A DNA stretch of 64,000 bases. Origin: Hymenopus coronatus. Its lineage: Eukaryota > Arthropoda > Insecta > Mantodea > Hymenopodidae. Under the pieces are notes generated by a model. It was not told the origin of the DNA. It was given only the letters and a program-made list of their open reading frames with translations, and did not search any database. Below, piece after piece: positions 23,180-32,467 of this stretch. The DNA lies in the NCBI GenBank assembly GCA_030762935.1, contig CM060887.1, positions 14,872,501 to 14,936,500 of the forward strand, given 5' to 3'. Both the position numbers and the translations under genes were made by a program. The first letter of the stretch is position 1. Each line of letters opens with the position of its first letter.

Positions 23180-24329
23180 CGAGGTCTGTCTCAGAAGTAC
23201 CGACCTAACAAAGAAAGCACAAACATTTTTGGGAAAAAACATCTTTATTTCTCTACATAGTCTCCTTTCATCTTGATACACGATGTTCAATAGCTTCAAT
23301 ACTCTGTTCATAATGAGAACTATCGAAGTCTGCAAAATAACCATCAACTGCAGACTCCACCTCTTTATTGTTGGCAAAATTTTTCTAACACCAAGCCATT
23401 TCTTCAAGTTTGCAGACAGAAAATAATCAGAGGGGAGCTACATCTGGCGAATAGAGTGCATAAGGAAGCAATTCGAACTTTAATTCATTGATTTTAGCTA
23501 TGATAACGGACGCGTGAACTGTTTCATTGTCTTGATGAAGCAAGACTTTCTTTTTCGCTAAATGCGGCCGTTTTTGCTCGATTTCATCATTCAAACGCTA
23601 TTACAAGTTCGCATAATATTCGCCACTGATTACTTTTCCCGCGTGTGTCCCAGAAAACAGATGCTACGAGCTTGCCTGCAGATGGAACTGTCTCGACCTT
23701 CTTTGGAGCCGATTTTACCCTTCCAATTACTGTTTTGATTGTTCCTTCATCTCAGGTGTGAAGTGATGGACCCAGGTTCCATCCATTGTTAATGAATCGA
23801 CGCAAAAACTCAAGCTTTATGCAGAGAAGCATTGCCAAAACTCGACTGATACATCCTCACGACGCTGTTATTGTTCTATTTTGAGCAAACGTGACACCCA
23901 ACTTGGACACAACTTTCGCATATCTAAATTTTCAGTGAGTATGTGATGTGCAGAACTTTTTGAAATGTCTAATGTCTAGCTCGCGCACCTTCAGTCAATG
24001 GTCATCCGATATCATTTTGTGGATTTTGTTTACAATTTCTGGACTGGTAACCTCGTTTGGTCAACCATTGTGATGTTCGTCTTGGCAGCTCGTACGGCCG
24101 CGCTTAAATTCTGTCTCGCAATATTTCACTGTTGTAAACGAAGGAGCCGACTCCCGCAAAGTAGAATCTAGCTCAGCTTTAATATCAGTTGGACTAAGAC
24201 CTTTCAAATGAAAAGTTTAGAAATTCGCTGAGAGCATTCACTAATGGTGGCTGTCAAAGAAATGCCAAACAATGTAAAACAACAACCTCTATCTATACGT
24301 TAGGTCAGGAACTTCTGGGATAGCCCTCG
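23180..24329 (-). mobile_element. Mariner C, full-length span
   Basis: Flanking TA dinucleotides (23178-23179, 24330-24331) enclose about 1.15 kb, with 30-base inverted ends: CGAGG..CTGT..CAGAAGT on the left, and AGCCCTCG with ACTTCTGGGATAG inverted on the right. This is the length of a complete mariner, unlike groups A, B and D here. Confidence 0.85.
23390..24250 (-). pseudogene. Mariner C transposase, decayed
   Basis: Reading the minus strand, pieces in different frames give TMDGTWVHHFTPEMKEQSKQ (around 23740-23800, first catalytic Asp), then GTLSRE-like remnants. A DNETVHAS-type second motif (near 23500-23540) and LLPYALYSPDVAP with the third Asp (near 23430-23480) follow. Frameshifts and stops separate the pieces, so no transposase can be made. 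All three catalytic Asp positions can still be traced. Confidence 0.8.
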
Positions 24330-24331
24330 TA

Positions 24332-24537
24332 TATTTCCACTGCAACAATAGAATTTTGACGTCATCTTAACTAAGGTCTGCTCCACATAACTTTACCTAA
24401 ACTACCAAGTGACTAGTCACATCTCATTGGCTGCTATAGTGGGTGATACAAAGTGTTTCCTTATTTAAGAAGCACTTGGATTGAAATTTCAAAGTTATAT
24501 ATTACTGTATAGATTATACATTTTCTACACGCTATAC
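24332..24537. other. Unassigned; ends in a Rep-A-like palindrome remnant
   Basis: TTTTCTACACGCTATAC just before the Penelope insertion resembles the inverted 3' terminus of Rep-A. Confidence 0.45.
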
Positions 24538-24609
24538 ACAATACGTTTAAAATAAGAACTATAGCTTTCCTGGCGACGTGTTAATTCAAAATCTTCTCGG
24601 GCTTCTAGC

Positions 24610-24672
24610 CAGGTAATAACTTGGCTTGACACCAACGTTTCGAAGAAGTGCATCTTCCTCGTCTTCAGGGTG
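24610..24672 (-). ncRNA. Hammerhead-like motif, left-arm tail
   Basis: The minus-strand mirror of the motif at 29755-29798: CTGAAGA, a 7-bp stem, GAAAC, then GTGTC. See that entry. Confidence 0.35.
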
Positions 24673-24889
24673 AACTGATGGTTTGAGCTTGCGGAGACTG
24701 GTATTTATAAGAGCTGGGATGAAGCTAACATCTGATTGGTTCGCGAGATATTATGGCCTGGTATTTAAGATGACTGAGACATGGGCACGGACTTCGTAGA
24801 AAACTATTTATAGCAGTTATTCGGCTAATGTCTTGTGTTTGAGCACGCACCTGCTAGAAAATAAGTCTTGGAAGACTGCAGGTACAGGA

Positions 24890-26104
24890 TTAGGTGTTAA
24901 GGCTCTTTATCATCGGTGTCCATGCTGAACTTAATTGTAGGCCAGAATCGCGATTTAGATTATTTGTTTCAGATGAGATGGCTAAAGCTTCTTTTACTCT
25001 CCTTTCCCAGTAATTCGAACACTTTGCCACTATCTTGGTGTTAGTAAAGTTAGCTCTGTGGCTCTGTTCTATACAGTGTTCAGCCAGTCCAGATTTTTCG
25101 GGTTGCATAAGCCTTATTGATCTTTGGTGTTCAGAAACGCGTGTGGCAATAGTGCGTCCTGTTTGGCCAATGTACGCTGCGCTGCATTCGCAAGGAATGT
25201 GGTAGACACCAGGTACTCTGAGAGCTAAATTATCTTTAACTGGCCTGACCAAATTTTTTATTTTAGGTGGTGGCTTATGGATGGTTTTGACATTATATTT
25301 GTAGAGTAGTCTACTAATCTTTCCCGAAAAATTGCCGGTAAACGGTATATAGGCTATGGCGGCTGGCTTGTCTTTTTGTCGAGTGTTCTTGCTGGGGTTT
25401 CTTTTTCGTCCGGCTCTTTTCAGCGCTGATGTGATGTCCTTGGCTGAATATCCATTTTGTTGGAGTGTGAATTTTAGGTGTTGAAATTCCATTTGCAGAT
25501 TATCTGGGTCTGATACAGAAACTGCTCTATGTGCCAATGTGTTTAGAATGCCCATTCGTTGTGACTTATGGTGGAAGCTGTTTGCGTTGAGATAAAGATC
25601 CGTGTGTGTAGGTTTTCGGTAGACGGCATGACCAAGAGTTCCGTCCGCTTTTCTGGTAACCAGAATGTCCAGAAATGGGAGGGAAGCATTTTTCTCAACT
25701 TCCATTGTGAACTGTATTTGTGATCTAAGGCTGTTTAGGTGTGCAAGAAAATCTGGAAGAGTGTGCAGTCCATGTGGCCAAATTACAAATGTATCATCTA
25801 CATATCTGTAAAAATGTGTAGGTTTTAATGGGGCTGTGTTAAGTATTTCATGCTCCAGAAACTCCATATAGAAGTTGGCTATAGCTGGTGACAGAGGAGA
25901 GCCCATCGCAACACCGTCTGTCTGCTCGTAGTAGGTGTTGCCATACAGAAAATAAGTGGAAGTAAGTGTGTGACTAAACAGTGCAGTAATACCAGGTGGA
26001 AAGTGTTCTGACAATAGTTGTATTGTTTCCGCCAGGGGAACTCTGGTGAAGAGAGATACCACATCGAACCTGTTAGTTAGTTTCGATGTGGTATCTCTCT
26101 TCAC
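24890..26104 (-). CDS. Penelope-like reverse transcriptase and GIY-YIG endonuclease, left arm
   Basis: A 404-residue open frame, N-terminally truncated. The first 8 or so residues come from the opposite arm and the next few from the spacer; true element sequence starts at FDVVSLFTRVPLAE (RT motif A, about residue 13). DGVAMGSPLSPAIANF (motif B) and YRYVDDTFVIW (catalytic YVDD, about 100-110) follow, then LPFLDILV. The C-terminal part has GVYHIPCECSAAYIGQTGRT, the GIY-YIG nuclease with its Cys pair, KSGLAEHC and YWERRVKEALAI, ending SLNT. Roughly the first third of a normal Penelope protein is missing, so it is probably not functional even though the frame is open. From about residue 13 on it is identical to the right-arm product. 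Confidence 0.92.
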   Translation of the reverse strand: MKRDTTSKLTNRFDVVSLFTRVPLAETIQLLSEHFPPGITALFSHTLTSTYFLYGNTYYEQTDGVAMGSPLSPAIANFYMEFLEHEILNTAPLKPTHFYRYVDDTFVIWPHGLHTLPDFLAHLNSLRSQIQFTMEVEKNASLPFLDILVTRKADGTLGHAVYRKPTHTDLYLNANSFHHKSQRMGILNTLAHRAVSVSDPDNLQMEFQHLKFTLQQNGYSAKDITSALKRAGRKRNPSKNTRQKDKPAAIAYIPFTGNFSGKISRLLYKYNVKTIHKPPPKIKNLVRPVKDNLALRVPGVYHIPCECSAAYIGQTGRTIATRVSEHQRSIRLMQPEKSGLAEHCIEQSHRANFTNTKIVAKCSNYWERRVKEALAISSETNNLNRDSGLQLSSAWTPMIKSLNT

Positions 26105-27260
26105 CAGAGTTCCCCTGGCGGAAACAATACAACTATTGTCAGAACACTTTCCACCTGGTATTACTGCACTGTTTAGTCACACACTTACTTCCACTTATTT
26201 TCTGTATGGCAACACCTACTACGAGCAGACAGACGGTGTTGCGATGGGCTCTCCTCTGTCACCAGCTATAGCCAACTTCTATATGGAGTTTCTGGAGCAT
26301 GAAATACTTAACACAGCCCCATTAAAACCTACACATTTTTACAGATATGTAGATGATACATTTGTAATTTGGCCACATGGACTGCACACTCTTCCAGATT
26401 TTCTTGCACACCTAAACAGCCTTAGATCACAAATACAGTTCACAATGGAAGTTGAGAAAAATGCTTCCCTCCCATTTCTGGACATTCTGGTTACCAGAAA
26501 AGCGGACGGAACTCTTGGTCATGCCGTCTACCGAAAACCTACACACACGGATCTTTATCTCAACGCAAACAGCTTCCACCATAAGTCACAACGAATGGGC
26601 ATTCTAAACACATTGGCACATAGAGCAGTTTCTGTATCAGACCCAGATAATCTGCAAATGGAATTTCAACACCTAAAATTCACACTCCAACAAAATGGAT
26701 ATTCAGCCAAGGACATCACATCAGCGCTGAAAAGAGCCGGACGAAAAAGAAACCCCAGCAAGAACACTCGACAAAAAGACAAGCCAGCCGCCATAGCCTA
26801 TATACCGTTTACCGGCAATTTTTCGGGAAAGATTAGTAGACTACTCTACAAATATAATGTCAAAACCATCCATAAGCCACCACCTAAAATAAAAAATTTG
26901 GTCAGGCCAGTTAAAGATAATTTAGCTCTCAGAGTACCTGGTGTCTACCACATTCCTTGCGAATGCAGCGCAGCGTACATTGGCCAAACAGGACGCACTA
27001 TTGCCACACGCGTTTCTGAACACCAAAGATCAATAAGGCTTATGCAACCCGAAAAATCTGGACTGGCTGAACACTGTATAGAACAGAGCCACAGAGCTAA
27101 CTTTACTAACACCAAGATAGTGGCAAAGTGTTCGAATTACTGGGAAAGGAGAGTAAAAGAAGCTTTAGCCATCTCATCTGAAACAAATAATCTAAATCGC
27201 GATTCTGGCCTACAATTAAGTTCAGCATGGACACCGATGATAAAGAGCCTTAACACCTAA
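26046..27260 (+). CDS. Penelope-like reverse transcriptase and GIY-YIG endonuclease, right arm
   Basis: The mirror copy of the left-arm frame. It has the same 404 residues except the first ~12, where it reads through the palindrome centre (MKRDTTSNLLVS against MKRDTTSKLTNR). RT motif A, motif B, YVDD and the GIY-YIG motif are intact and in the same order. Its start codon lies inside the left arm, so the annotated start is an accident of the palindrome. No promoter was identified. Identical arms imply recent formation or gene conversion. Confidence 0.92.
   Translation: MKRDTTSNLLVSFDVVSLFTRVPLAETIQLLSEHFPPGITALFSHTLTSTYFLYGNTYYEQTDGVAMGSPLSPAIANFYMEFLEHEILNTAPLKPTHFYRYVDDTFVIWPHGLHTLPDFLAHLNSLRSQIQFTMEVEKNASLPFLDILVTRKADGTLGHAVYRKPTHTDLYLNANSFHHKSQRMGILNTLAHRAVSVSDPDNLQMEFQHLKFTLQQNGYSAKDITSALKRAGRKRNPSKNTRQKDKPAAIAYIPFTGNFSGKISRLLYKYNVKTIHKPPPKIKNLVRPVKDNLALRVPGVYHIPCECSAAYIGQTGRTIATRVSEHQRSIRLMQPEKSGLAEHCIEQSHRANFTNTKIVAKCSNYWERRVKEALAISSETNNLNRDSGLQLSSAWTPMIKSLNT
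26069..26081. other. Centre of the Penelope palindrome
   Basis: Thirteen unpaired bases (CCTGTTAGTTAGT) between perfectly complementary arms. This is the junction to test for a hairpin or an assembly break. Confidence 0.85.
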
Positions 27261-27419
27261 TCCTGTACCTGCAGTCTTCCAAGACTTATTTTCTAGCAGG
27301 TGCGTGCTCAAACACAAGACATTAGCCGAATAACTGCTATAAATAGTTTTCTACGAAGTCCGTGCCCATGTCTCAGTCATCTTAAATACCAGGCCATAAT
27401 TTCTTTTTTTTTTTTTTTT

Positions 27420-27968
27420 AGTTTCAAGTGGAGGGGAAAAATCCACCTTAAGGACTAACCCGGGCTGGCATGCCCGGAGTGTCGGGGTCTCCCAGGATGG
27501 GCCTACCGACTAAAAAACCCCTCCACCGGTATTGGAAGGTAAGGATACTGCGGTACCACTGTTGCACCCGCGCAGTAAAAGGTAAAGGTGAACTGGCCCG
27601 CTGTGCGGCCGCCAGGGGTGAGGGTTGTGCTAGTAGACCGGCTTGACCGAGGCCCAGCCGGCCCCCGTAGCGAATTATTGGTGAGGAGTTAAGGAAATTG
27701 TGGGTGGTTGGGAGTTGTTTGTGAAACATAGGATTGGAAGTGTAGGGAGAGCTGCCACTCTCTCCCTGTGGTGATGATGTCGGCACTACCGGTTCTTCCT
27801 TCCCCTGGGGGCTGGACCGGTAGCGATGTAGGAGAGAATGTCCGTGGTAAGTCCAGTCTGAAGGTCGTGTAATTGCTTCGATATTGATTGGTGAAGTTGG
27901 TGCTGCAGCTCTCGGACACCCACGACCGAAGCCTCAAGAGACCCCAGCCGCGGGCACTGGTCGTCGCT
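27420..27968 (-). repeat. Left inverted arm of nested LINE
   Basis: Reverse complement of 29098-29646. Differences are scattered single bases (for example GATGATGTCGGC here, against the mirror of GCCGTCATCATC). Frames on its minus strand (27448-27786, 27689-27937) duplicate untranslated and ORF1-tail sequence and are not genes. Confidence 0.9.
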
Positions 27969-28023
27969 TAACCATGCCAGAGGTCAGTGGGCGCTGGCGC
28001 GCCGTGCCGCCTTGCTGCGGACA

Positions 28024-29280
28024 ATGGAGACGCCTACCGCCCCACCTACTAAGCCGCCTCCTGCCACGCCACCTACTGCTATGGAGCAGACAGCACTCAC
28101 CGCCGCCGCACCGGTATCCAGGAGGAAACCGGCCCGGCCTCATCCGCCGACAGCCTCCGCCGCCGTGCCGGCTCCCAAACGGGAACCGACCCGGCCCAAG
28201 CCGCCGACTGCTCCAGCCGCCGTGCCGGAACCCAACCGGGAACCGGCCCGGCCCCAACCGCCGACCGCCTCCACTGCCGTACCGGAACCCAACCGGGAAT
28301 CGGTGCGGCCTTCTTCGCACCATGATGGCCACCTTACAGTGGTCGTCATAGGGGTCCCGAGGGACCTTCCATCCCGCTTCGTGCTGGATGCCGCACGCCG
28401 CCGTTGGCCCTCTACAGTGAAGGCCAACCGGATCACATCACCTCGGGGACCCACATCGCTGGTCCGCCTCCACCTGGGGTCCGCGTCTGAAGCCGAAGCT
28501 GCCTCGACATCACGCCTGCCCTTGTTAGGGCAACAGCTACGTGTCGAGGCTAGCAGAAGTGAACGTCCGGTCCCCTGCCGACGCTGCTGCACCTACGGAC
28601 ATCGTTCGGAGGATTGCCACGCCGCACCGAAGTGCCACTACTGTGGGGCAAGCTCGCTCACAGCCGCTTGCTCCAACCATGATCTACGCCGTCGACGCCG
28701 CTACTGCGCTACCTGCTCCGGGAACTCCCACTACACAGGGCAAGCCACGTGCCCCCTGTATCCCCGGAGTAGGCCTTCACCTCCACAAACCCCACAGCAG
28801 CATCACCAACCATCACCACCTCCAGACTCGACACCGAACACTTCACCGACGGACACCTTTCTGAAGGACGCCGTAGACTGCATAAAACAGAACATCGCCA
28901 CCATCCAGGCGGCTACACACCAACTCGGCCTCCGTCTCGAGGAACTTCAGAGGGAAACCAAAGAACGACTCGCAGCATTGGAGGCCAAGCACCAGGACTC
29001 AGATCGAGTTGCAGGTGAAAACGGCGCGGTGCTTGCGTCCATCCAGCGCCAGCTGGACCGCACAGAGAGCCACCTCGTCCATCCACCTTCCGAGGACAGC
29101 GACGACCAGTGCCCGCGGCTGGGGTCTCTTGAGGCTTCGGTCGTGGGTGTCCGAGAGCTGCAGCACCAACTTCACCAATCAATATCGAAGCAATTACACG
29201 ACCTTCAGACTGGACTTACCACGGACATTCTCTCCTACATCGCTACCGGTCCAGCCCCCAGGGGAAGGAAGAACCGGTAG
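28024..29280 (+). CDS. LINE ORF1 (gag-like, zinc knuckles, coiled coil)
   Basis: An intact frame of 418 residues from the ATG at 28024 (open a few codons further upstream). Residues 1-95 are Pro/Ala-rich with four imperfect repeats of the type PxREPxRPxPPTAxAAVP. VVVIGVPRDLPSRFV begins an RRM-like gag domain at about 105. CRRCCTYGHRSEDC (CX2CX4HX4C), then CHYCG and CATCSGNSH, form three zinc knuckles at about 185-250. A Ser/Pro linker leads to a probable coiled coil (LGLRLEELQRETKERLAALE, about 305-325). This is the ORF1 layout of jockey/I-type non-LTR elements, which bind element RNA. No ORF2 (endonuclease, reverse transcriptase) follows, so the element would depend on another LINE. Confidence 0.82.
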   Translation: METPTAPPTKPPPATPPTAMEQTALTAAAPVSRRKPARPHPPTASAAVPAPKREPTRPKPPTAPAAVPEPNREPARPQPPTASTAVPEPNRESVRPSSHHDGHLTVVVIGVPRDLPSRFVLDAARRRWPSTVKANRITSPRGPTSLVRLHLGSASEAEAASTSRLPLLGQQLRVEASRSERPVPCRRCCTYGHRSEDCHAAPKCHYCGASSLTAACSNHDLRRRRRYCATCSGNSHYTGQATCPLYPRSRPSPPQTPQQHHQPSPPPDSTPNTSPTDTFLKDAVDCIKQNIATIQAATHQLGLRLEELQRETKERLAALEAKHQDSDRVAGENGAVLASIQRQLDRTESHLVHPPSEDSDDQCPRLGSLEASVVGVRELQHQLHQSISKQLHDLQTGLTTDILSYIATGPAPRGRKNR

Positions 29281-29646
29281 TGCCGTCATCATCACCACAG
29301 GGAGAGAGTGGCAGCTCTCCCTACACTTCCAATCCTATGTTTCACAAACAACTCCCAACCACCCACAATTTCCTTAACTCCTCACCAATAATTCGCTACG
29401 GGGGCCGGCTGGGCCTCGGTCAAGCCGGTCTACTAGCACAACCCTCACCCCTGGCGGCCGCACAGCGGGCCAGTTCACCTTTACCTTTTACTGCGCGGGT
29501 GCAACAGCGGTACCGCAGTATCCTTACCTTCCAATACCGGTGGAGGGGTTTTTTAGTCGGTAGGCCCATCCTGGGAGACCCCGACACTCCGGGCATGCCA
29601 GCCCGGGTTAGTCCTTAAGGTGGATTTTTCCCCTCCACTTGAAACT
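29098..29646 (+). repeat. Right inverted arm of nested LINE
   Basis: It covers the last ~60 codons of ORF1, the stop at 29278-29280 and a 366-base 3' untranslated region, followed by the A tail. It is the natural 3' end of the LINE; the left arm is the copy. Confidence 0.85.
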
Positions 29647-29754
29647 AAAAAAAAAAAAAAAAAAAAGCCATAATATCTCGCGAACCAATCAGATGTTAGC
29701 TTCATCCCAGCTCTTATAAATACCAGTCTCCGCAAGCTCAAACCATCAGTTCAC

Positions 29755-29798
29755 CCTGAAGACGAGGAAGATGCACTTCTTCGAAACGTTGGTGTCAA
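29755..29798 (+). ncRNA. Hammerhead-like motif, right-arm tail
   Basis: CTGAAGAC, then GAGGAAG and CTTCTTC able to form a 7-bp stem around ATGCA, then GAAACGTTGGTGTC. The order CTGANGA, stem, GAAA and a GUC after a very short helix fits a minimal hammerhead. One base lies unpaired before the stem, and a helix I partner was not found by eye. Penelope-like elements are known to carry such ribozymes. Confidence 0.4.
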
Positions 29799-29944
29799 GC
29801 CAAGTTATTACCTGGCTAGAAGCCCGAGAAGATTTTGAATGAACAATACGTTTGTTACAAAACTTGGCAGAAAACTGTCCGTGTGACCATTGCATTTCTG
29901 TGCGCGCACGTTCGTACATCCGTTCTGTCGTTATACGTGCGTCA

Positions 29945-30140
29945 GTCTTACTTCTGTCCTAGTCCAGTTCTCACGTGAGTAACATTAGAATTGGAGAGTC
30001 AGAATGAAAAATTTAAAGCCATACCCGGGATTTGAACCACGGATCTCCCGATCTCCAGCCGGTTGCTCTGCCACTGAGCTAACATGCCGGCATAGCATTG
30101 AATTTCTCAACTGACTTGCATGTTTCCCGGTAAACCACAA
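29945..30140 (-). repeat. SINE S2 (tRNA-derived), inverted
   Basis: The minus strand reads TTAGCTCAGTGGCAGAGCAA (A box) and GTGGTTCAAATCCCGGGT (B box), then TTTAAATTTTTCATTCTGAC. A leader resembling TTTACCGGGAAACATGC precedes the head. The related copy at 52 kb shares both parts. Anticodon-stem mispairing argues against a working tRNA. Confidence 0.7.
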
Positions 30141-30237
30141 GGTGTTCTCAAATTATTTTGAGAGGACAACCCCAATGGCGACTTACAATGTTGTAAGTAC
30201 TTTAAGTCGCAGGATTCATAGTACAGCCTAATATTAT

Positions 30238-30345
30238 GGTCGATATAGAGATCGGGAGATCCGTGGTTCAAATCCCGGCCATGGCATTAAATTTTTCAGT
30301 CTGACTTTACCTATCCAACTTCTGTCCTACACACGACTTGAGTGA
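30238..30345 (+). repeat. SINE S2 fragment, opposite orientation
   Basis: It starts inside the tRNA-like part (GATCGGGAGATCCGTGGTTC) and continues with the S2 tail (TTTTTCAGTCTGAC, then CTATCCAACTTCTGTCC). It forms an inverted pair with the copy at 29.95-30.14 kb. Confidence 0.7.
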
Positions 30346-30867
30346 AAACACATTAATCCAATAACATTAGGAATGTTTAGAAGTGTTTAGTTTTGCTTGA
30401 AGTGCTTTCAAAGTGCAGTATACAGTACCACAAAGAGTGTTTATGTGCGATACGTATGTACTTACATCATCTTGTAGGGAAGTTGTAAGGCAACCTGAAA
30501 CAAAATTTCCTGGCGTGCGTATTCCGAGTTGAGACGCCGTTGGTTTGCTTGTAAATAAATTCGAAGAGATATGATCAATTTGTGATAGGAAAAGAAAGGT
30601 AAGCAGGGTGTACTTATGGAGCAGAAATTAGACGAAATCGGAGAAAGGAAAGAACGGCCACCTCGAAAATCTTAGGCGTCTTGCACAAGACACTGACATT
30701 CCGAAAGCTTCAGCATGGAAAATAACGAAACTTTTAAAATTCAAACCATACAAAGTTACTATTGTCTAGGAATTCCCAACATCTCCTGTGATAAGGTAGG
30801 TTTGTTTTGTGTTTATTTTGATAATTGTTAATGTGATTTAAGGGTTTATTTGACGTCGAAGTTTTAT
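30346..30867. other. Unassigned, with a transposase relic
   Basis: Apart from the helix-turn-helix relic at 30660-30770, no feature was recognised. Confidence 0.4.
30660..30770 (+). pseudogene. Tc1/mariner-type transposase, helix-turn-helix fragment
   Basis: The frame GAAAATCTTAGGCGTCTTGC reads ENLRRLAQDTDIPKASAWKI then TKLLKFKPYKVT. This resembles the second helix-turn-helix of transposases with a DUF4817-type N-terminus (pattern ...A..TGIPKSTV.RI...LK..PYK). Only about 35 residues remain and no ends were found. Confidence 0.5.
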
Positions 30868-30975
30868 AGCATACATAGTTTATAGAGAAGGTATTGTATT
30901 TCAACTCAAAATAGATAGATATTTTAGCGCAAATATGTTCTAAAGTTCCTTGAGTTTAAAAAAAAAAAGAAACAT
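30868..30975 (-). repeat. Rep-A 3'-terminal fragment, diverged
   Basis: ATAGAGAAGGTATTGTATTT followed by diverged GATAxxGATATTTTAGCG and an A tract. A second terminus starts directly after it. Confidence 0.6.
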
Positions 30976-30978
30976 GTT

Positions 30979-31977
30979 TTACTTTCTCTAGCACGTATTT
31001 ACACACAACGTACACAGTAAGACCCATCCCACCACATGACGTTTCCGTTAGCGAACGCTCGTACTAACCGTTATGTCATACACTAGACAGGTGCTGTGGA
31101 AAATCTGTGTGCATTAAACGAATGTTCCGAGTACAATGTTGTGTTAAACGAATTTGTTGACTCATCGTGTACTATGTCCTAACACAACAGTGCTGTCATT
31201 ACAGAAGGCGAGTTATAATAAATGCAGTGTGAGATAAATGGAAAGTCAACATAAATGTCCATTGTTTATAGCTTTGCGTGACGGACTGTGCCATGAACTC
31301 CCTGTAACCCCTCAGTAGTCAACATTCGTTAGACTACAACAACACTAGTGAATCCACCGTTAGTGGTAGCCTGAAGTGAAACGGGCTATAACTAGAGAAG
31401 GTATTGTATTTCAAATGTCAAGATTTCACTGGAAATAGCCTTTGTTAGCTCCACTGAGTCAGCAAAAAGCATTTTTAGTTAAAGGTCTGTGTGCGTGTGT
31501 GTGTGTGAAAAATGGTTTTAATCATTTTGATTATTTCATGATAAACGAAATGTTTATCCGGAATATTCTGGGAATATATTCTCAAGACCTCTTTATTCTG
31601 GATTAATTTTGTATAGATTTTGTGTAACAGCTAAACCGTAAGAGATAGACAAACATGTAGTACACAAAAATGTATATCTTATTAAAATACACCATTTGTG
31701 TAATATATATTTAATTTATTATTTTTATATGGAATTAATCGTTTCCAAGATATTCCATATTATTTGTTTAATTTTTCTGAAACGGAATGCCATCTTTGTT
31801 TCGTTTCTCTTTTGTTTACTCCTGGAAAGCAAATTCCAATAGTTTCACATGGCGACCGGTTTTTAAAGGATTTAACTATCGTTTTAGACTAGTGTATTTC
31901 CTTATTTCCCTTCTCAAAGAAGCAAGTAATTTTGCGGAACAGCTAGAGAAATTTATGTGAATGGAACACATCAGATT
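30979..31977 (-). repeat. Rep-A, diverged, interrupted in its palindrome
   Basis: TTACTTTCTCTAGCACG at the left is followed by about 385 unrelated bases (31010-31393). CTAGAGAAGGTATTG then resumes the family order, running to AACACATCAGATTA. The interruption falls in the terminal palindrome. Its content is unassigned and no clear target duplication was seen. Confidence 0.65.
31010..31393. other. Unidentified insertion in Rep-A
   Basis: It includes two near-repeats of GTTAAACGAATxTTxxGA-type sequence (near 31116 and 31145). No frame of note. Confidence 0.4.
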
Positions 31978-32279
31978 ATTTAAAGATAGCTTTTAAAGAA
32001 TGGGTGGAGAATTTTTTTTTTAAACAGGTCGATATAAAAGTAGAATTTTTAACATAAGCAACTCCAGTTAATATTCTATTGATATCAATCAGCGACCAGC
32101 TCTACTCACTACTGATGCTAACAGGAAACAAATGAAAATCGCAGCCGCGCTGCGCATCATAGATACGAAGAGGGTAACAATAATCTAATAATTAATAATT
32201 TGTCTATAAATATTGACTGTCCAAATTAGTGTATGACACTAGTGATTTCAAATTAATATTTTAAAATCATAATTAATAT

Positions 32280-32436
32280 TTAGTTTCTCTAGCGCCATAT
32301 GTACAATGTACATAGGGATAGAGAAGTATTGCACTCCACCCAAAAATTCGATACCGAGATTTCACCGGAAATATATGTTTTAGGGTCCCCAATATCCAAA
32401 AAAAAAAAGCATTTTCACAAAAAGGTCCGCGTGCGC

Positions 32437-32467
<31 letters not shown>

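Larger units (their letters stand above)
27401..29666 (+). mobile_element. ORF1-only LINE with 549-bp inverted arms, nested in Penelope right arm
   Basis: The insertion is bounded by 8-bp direct repeats GCCATAAT (27393-27400 and 29667-29674); the uninterrupted site is visible in the left Penelope arm near 24748. It begins with a T-rich tract (27401-27419) and ends with about 20 A (29647-29666). Inverted arms 27420-27968 and 29098-29646 pair exactly (positions sum to 57066) with a few substitutions. The 1.1-kb centre is unique. The right half reads as a LINE ORF1, 3' untranslated region and A tail. The left arm is an antisense copy of the last 549 bases before the tail. Confidence 0.88.
24538..29853. 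mobile_element. Palindromic Penelope-like element with nested LINE
   Basis: Two copies of the same 5'-truncated Penelope-like element lie head to head, with 3' ends outward. The left arm is 24584-26068; the right arm begins at 26082 and continues to 29840 after removal of a 2266-base insertion (27401-29666). A 13-base spacer (26069-26081) separates the arms. Symmetry is exact: paired positions sum to 52150 up to the insertion point. The insertion plus its 8-base duplication accounts for the whole 2274-base offset. Flanking ACAATACGTTT at 24538-24548 and 29843-29853 looks like an 11-bp target duplication. The left side has 35 extra bases between the duplication and the arm. Confidence 0.88.

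Noticed and set aside
26046..26104. Start MKRDTTS as a genuine Penelope N-terminus
   Set aside because: The start codons lie across the palindrome centre in the opposite arm, so they exist only because of the inversion.
27448..27937. Minus-strand genes in the left LINE arm
   Set aside because: Their translations mirror frames in the right arm, which covers the 3' untranslated region and the ORF1 end. They are products of the inverted duplication.
28140..28592. Minus-strand 150-codon frame opposite LINE ORF1
   Set aside because: It arises from GC-rich codon structure of ORF1 on the other strand. It has no known motifs, while the plus frame has zinc knuckles.
24538..29853. Pure assembly artefact as explanation of the Penelope palindrome
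   Set aside because: The nested LINE is in one arm only and different unique sequences flank the two sides with a shared 11-bp repeat. Not excluded completely, so a read check is proposed.
30022..30091. Functional tRNA gene on the minus strand
   Set aside because: A and B boxes are present, but the anticodon stem does not pair cleanly, and the same head with the same tail occurs at two other places. It is a SINE.
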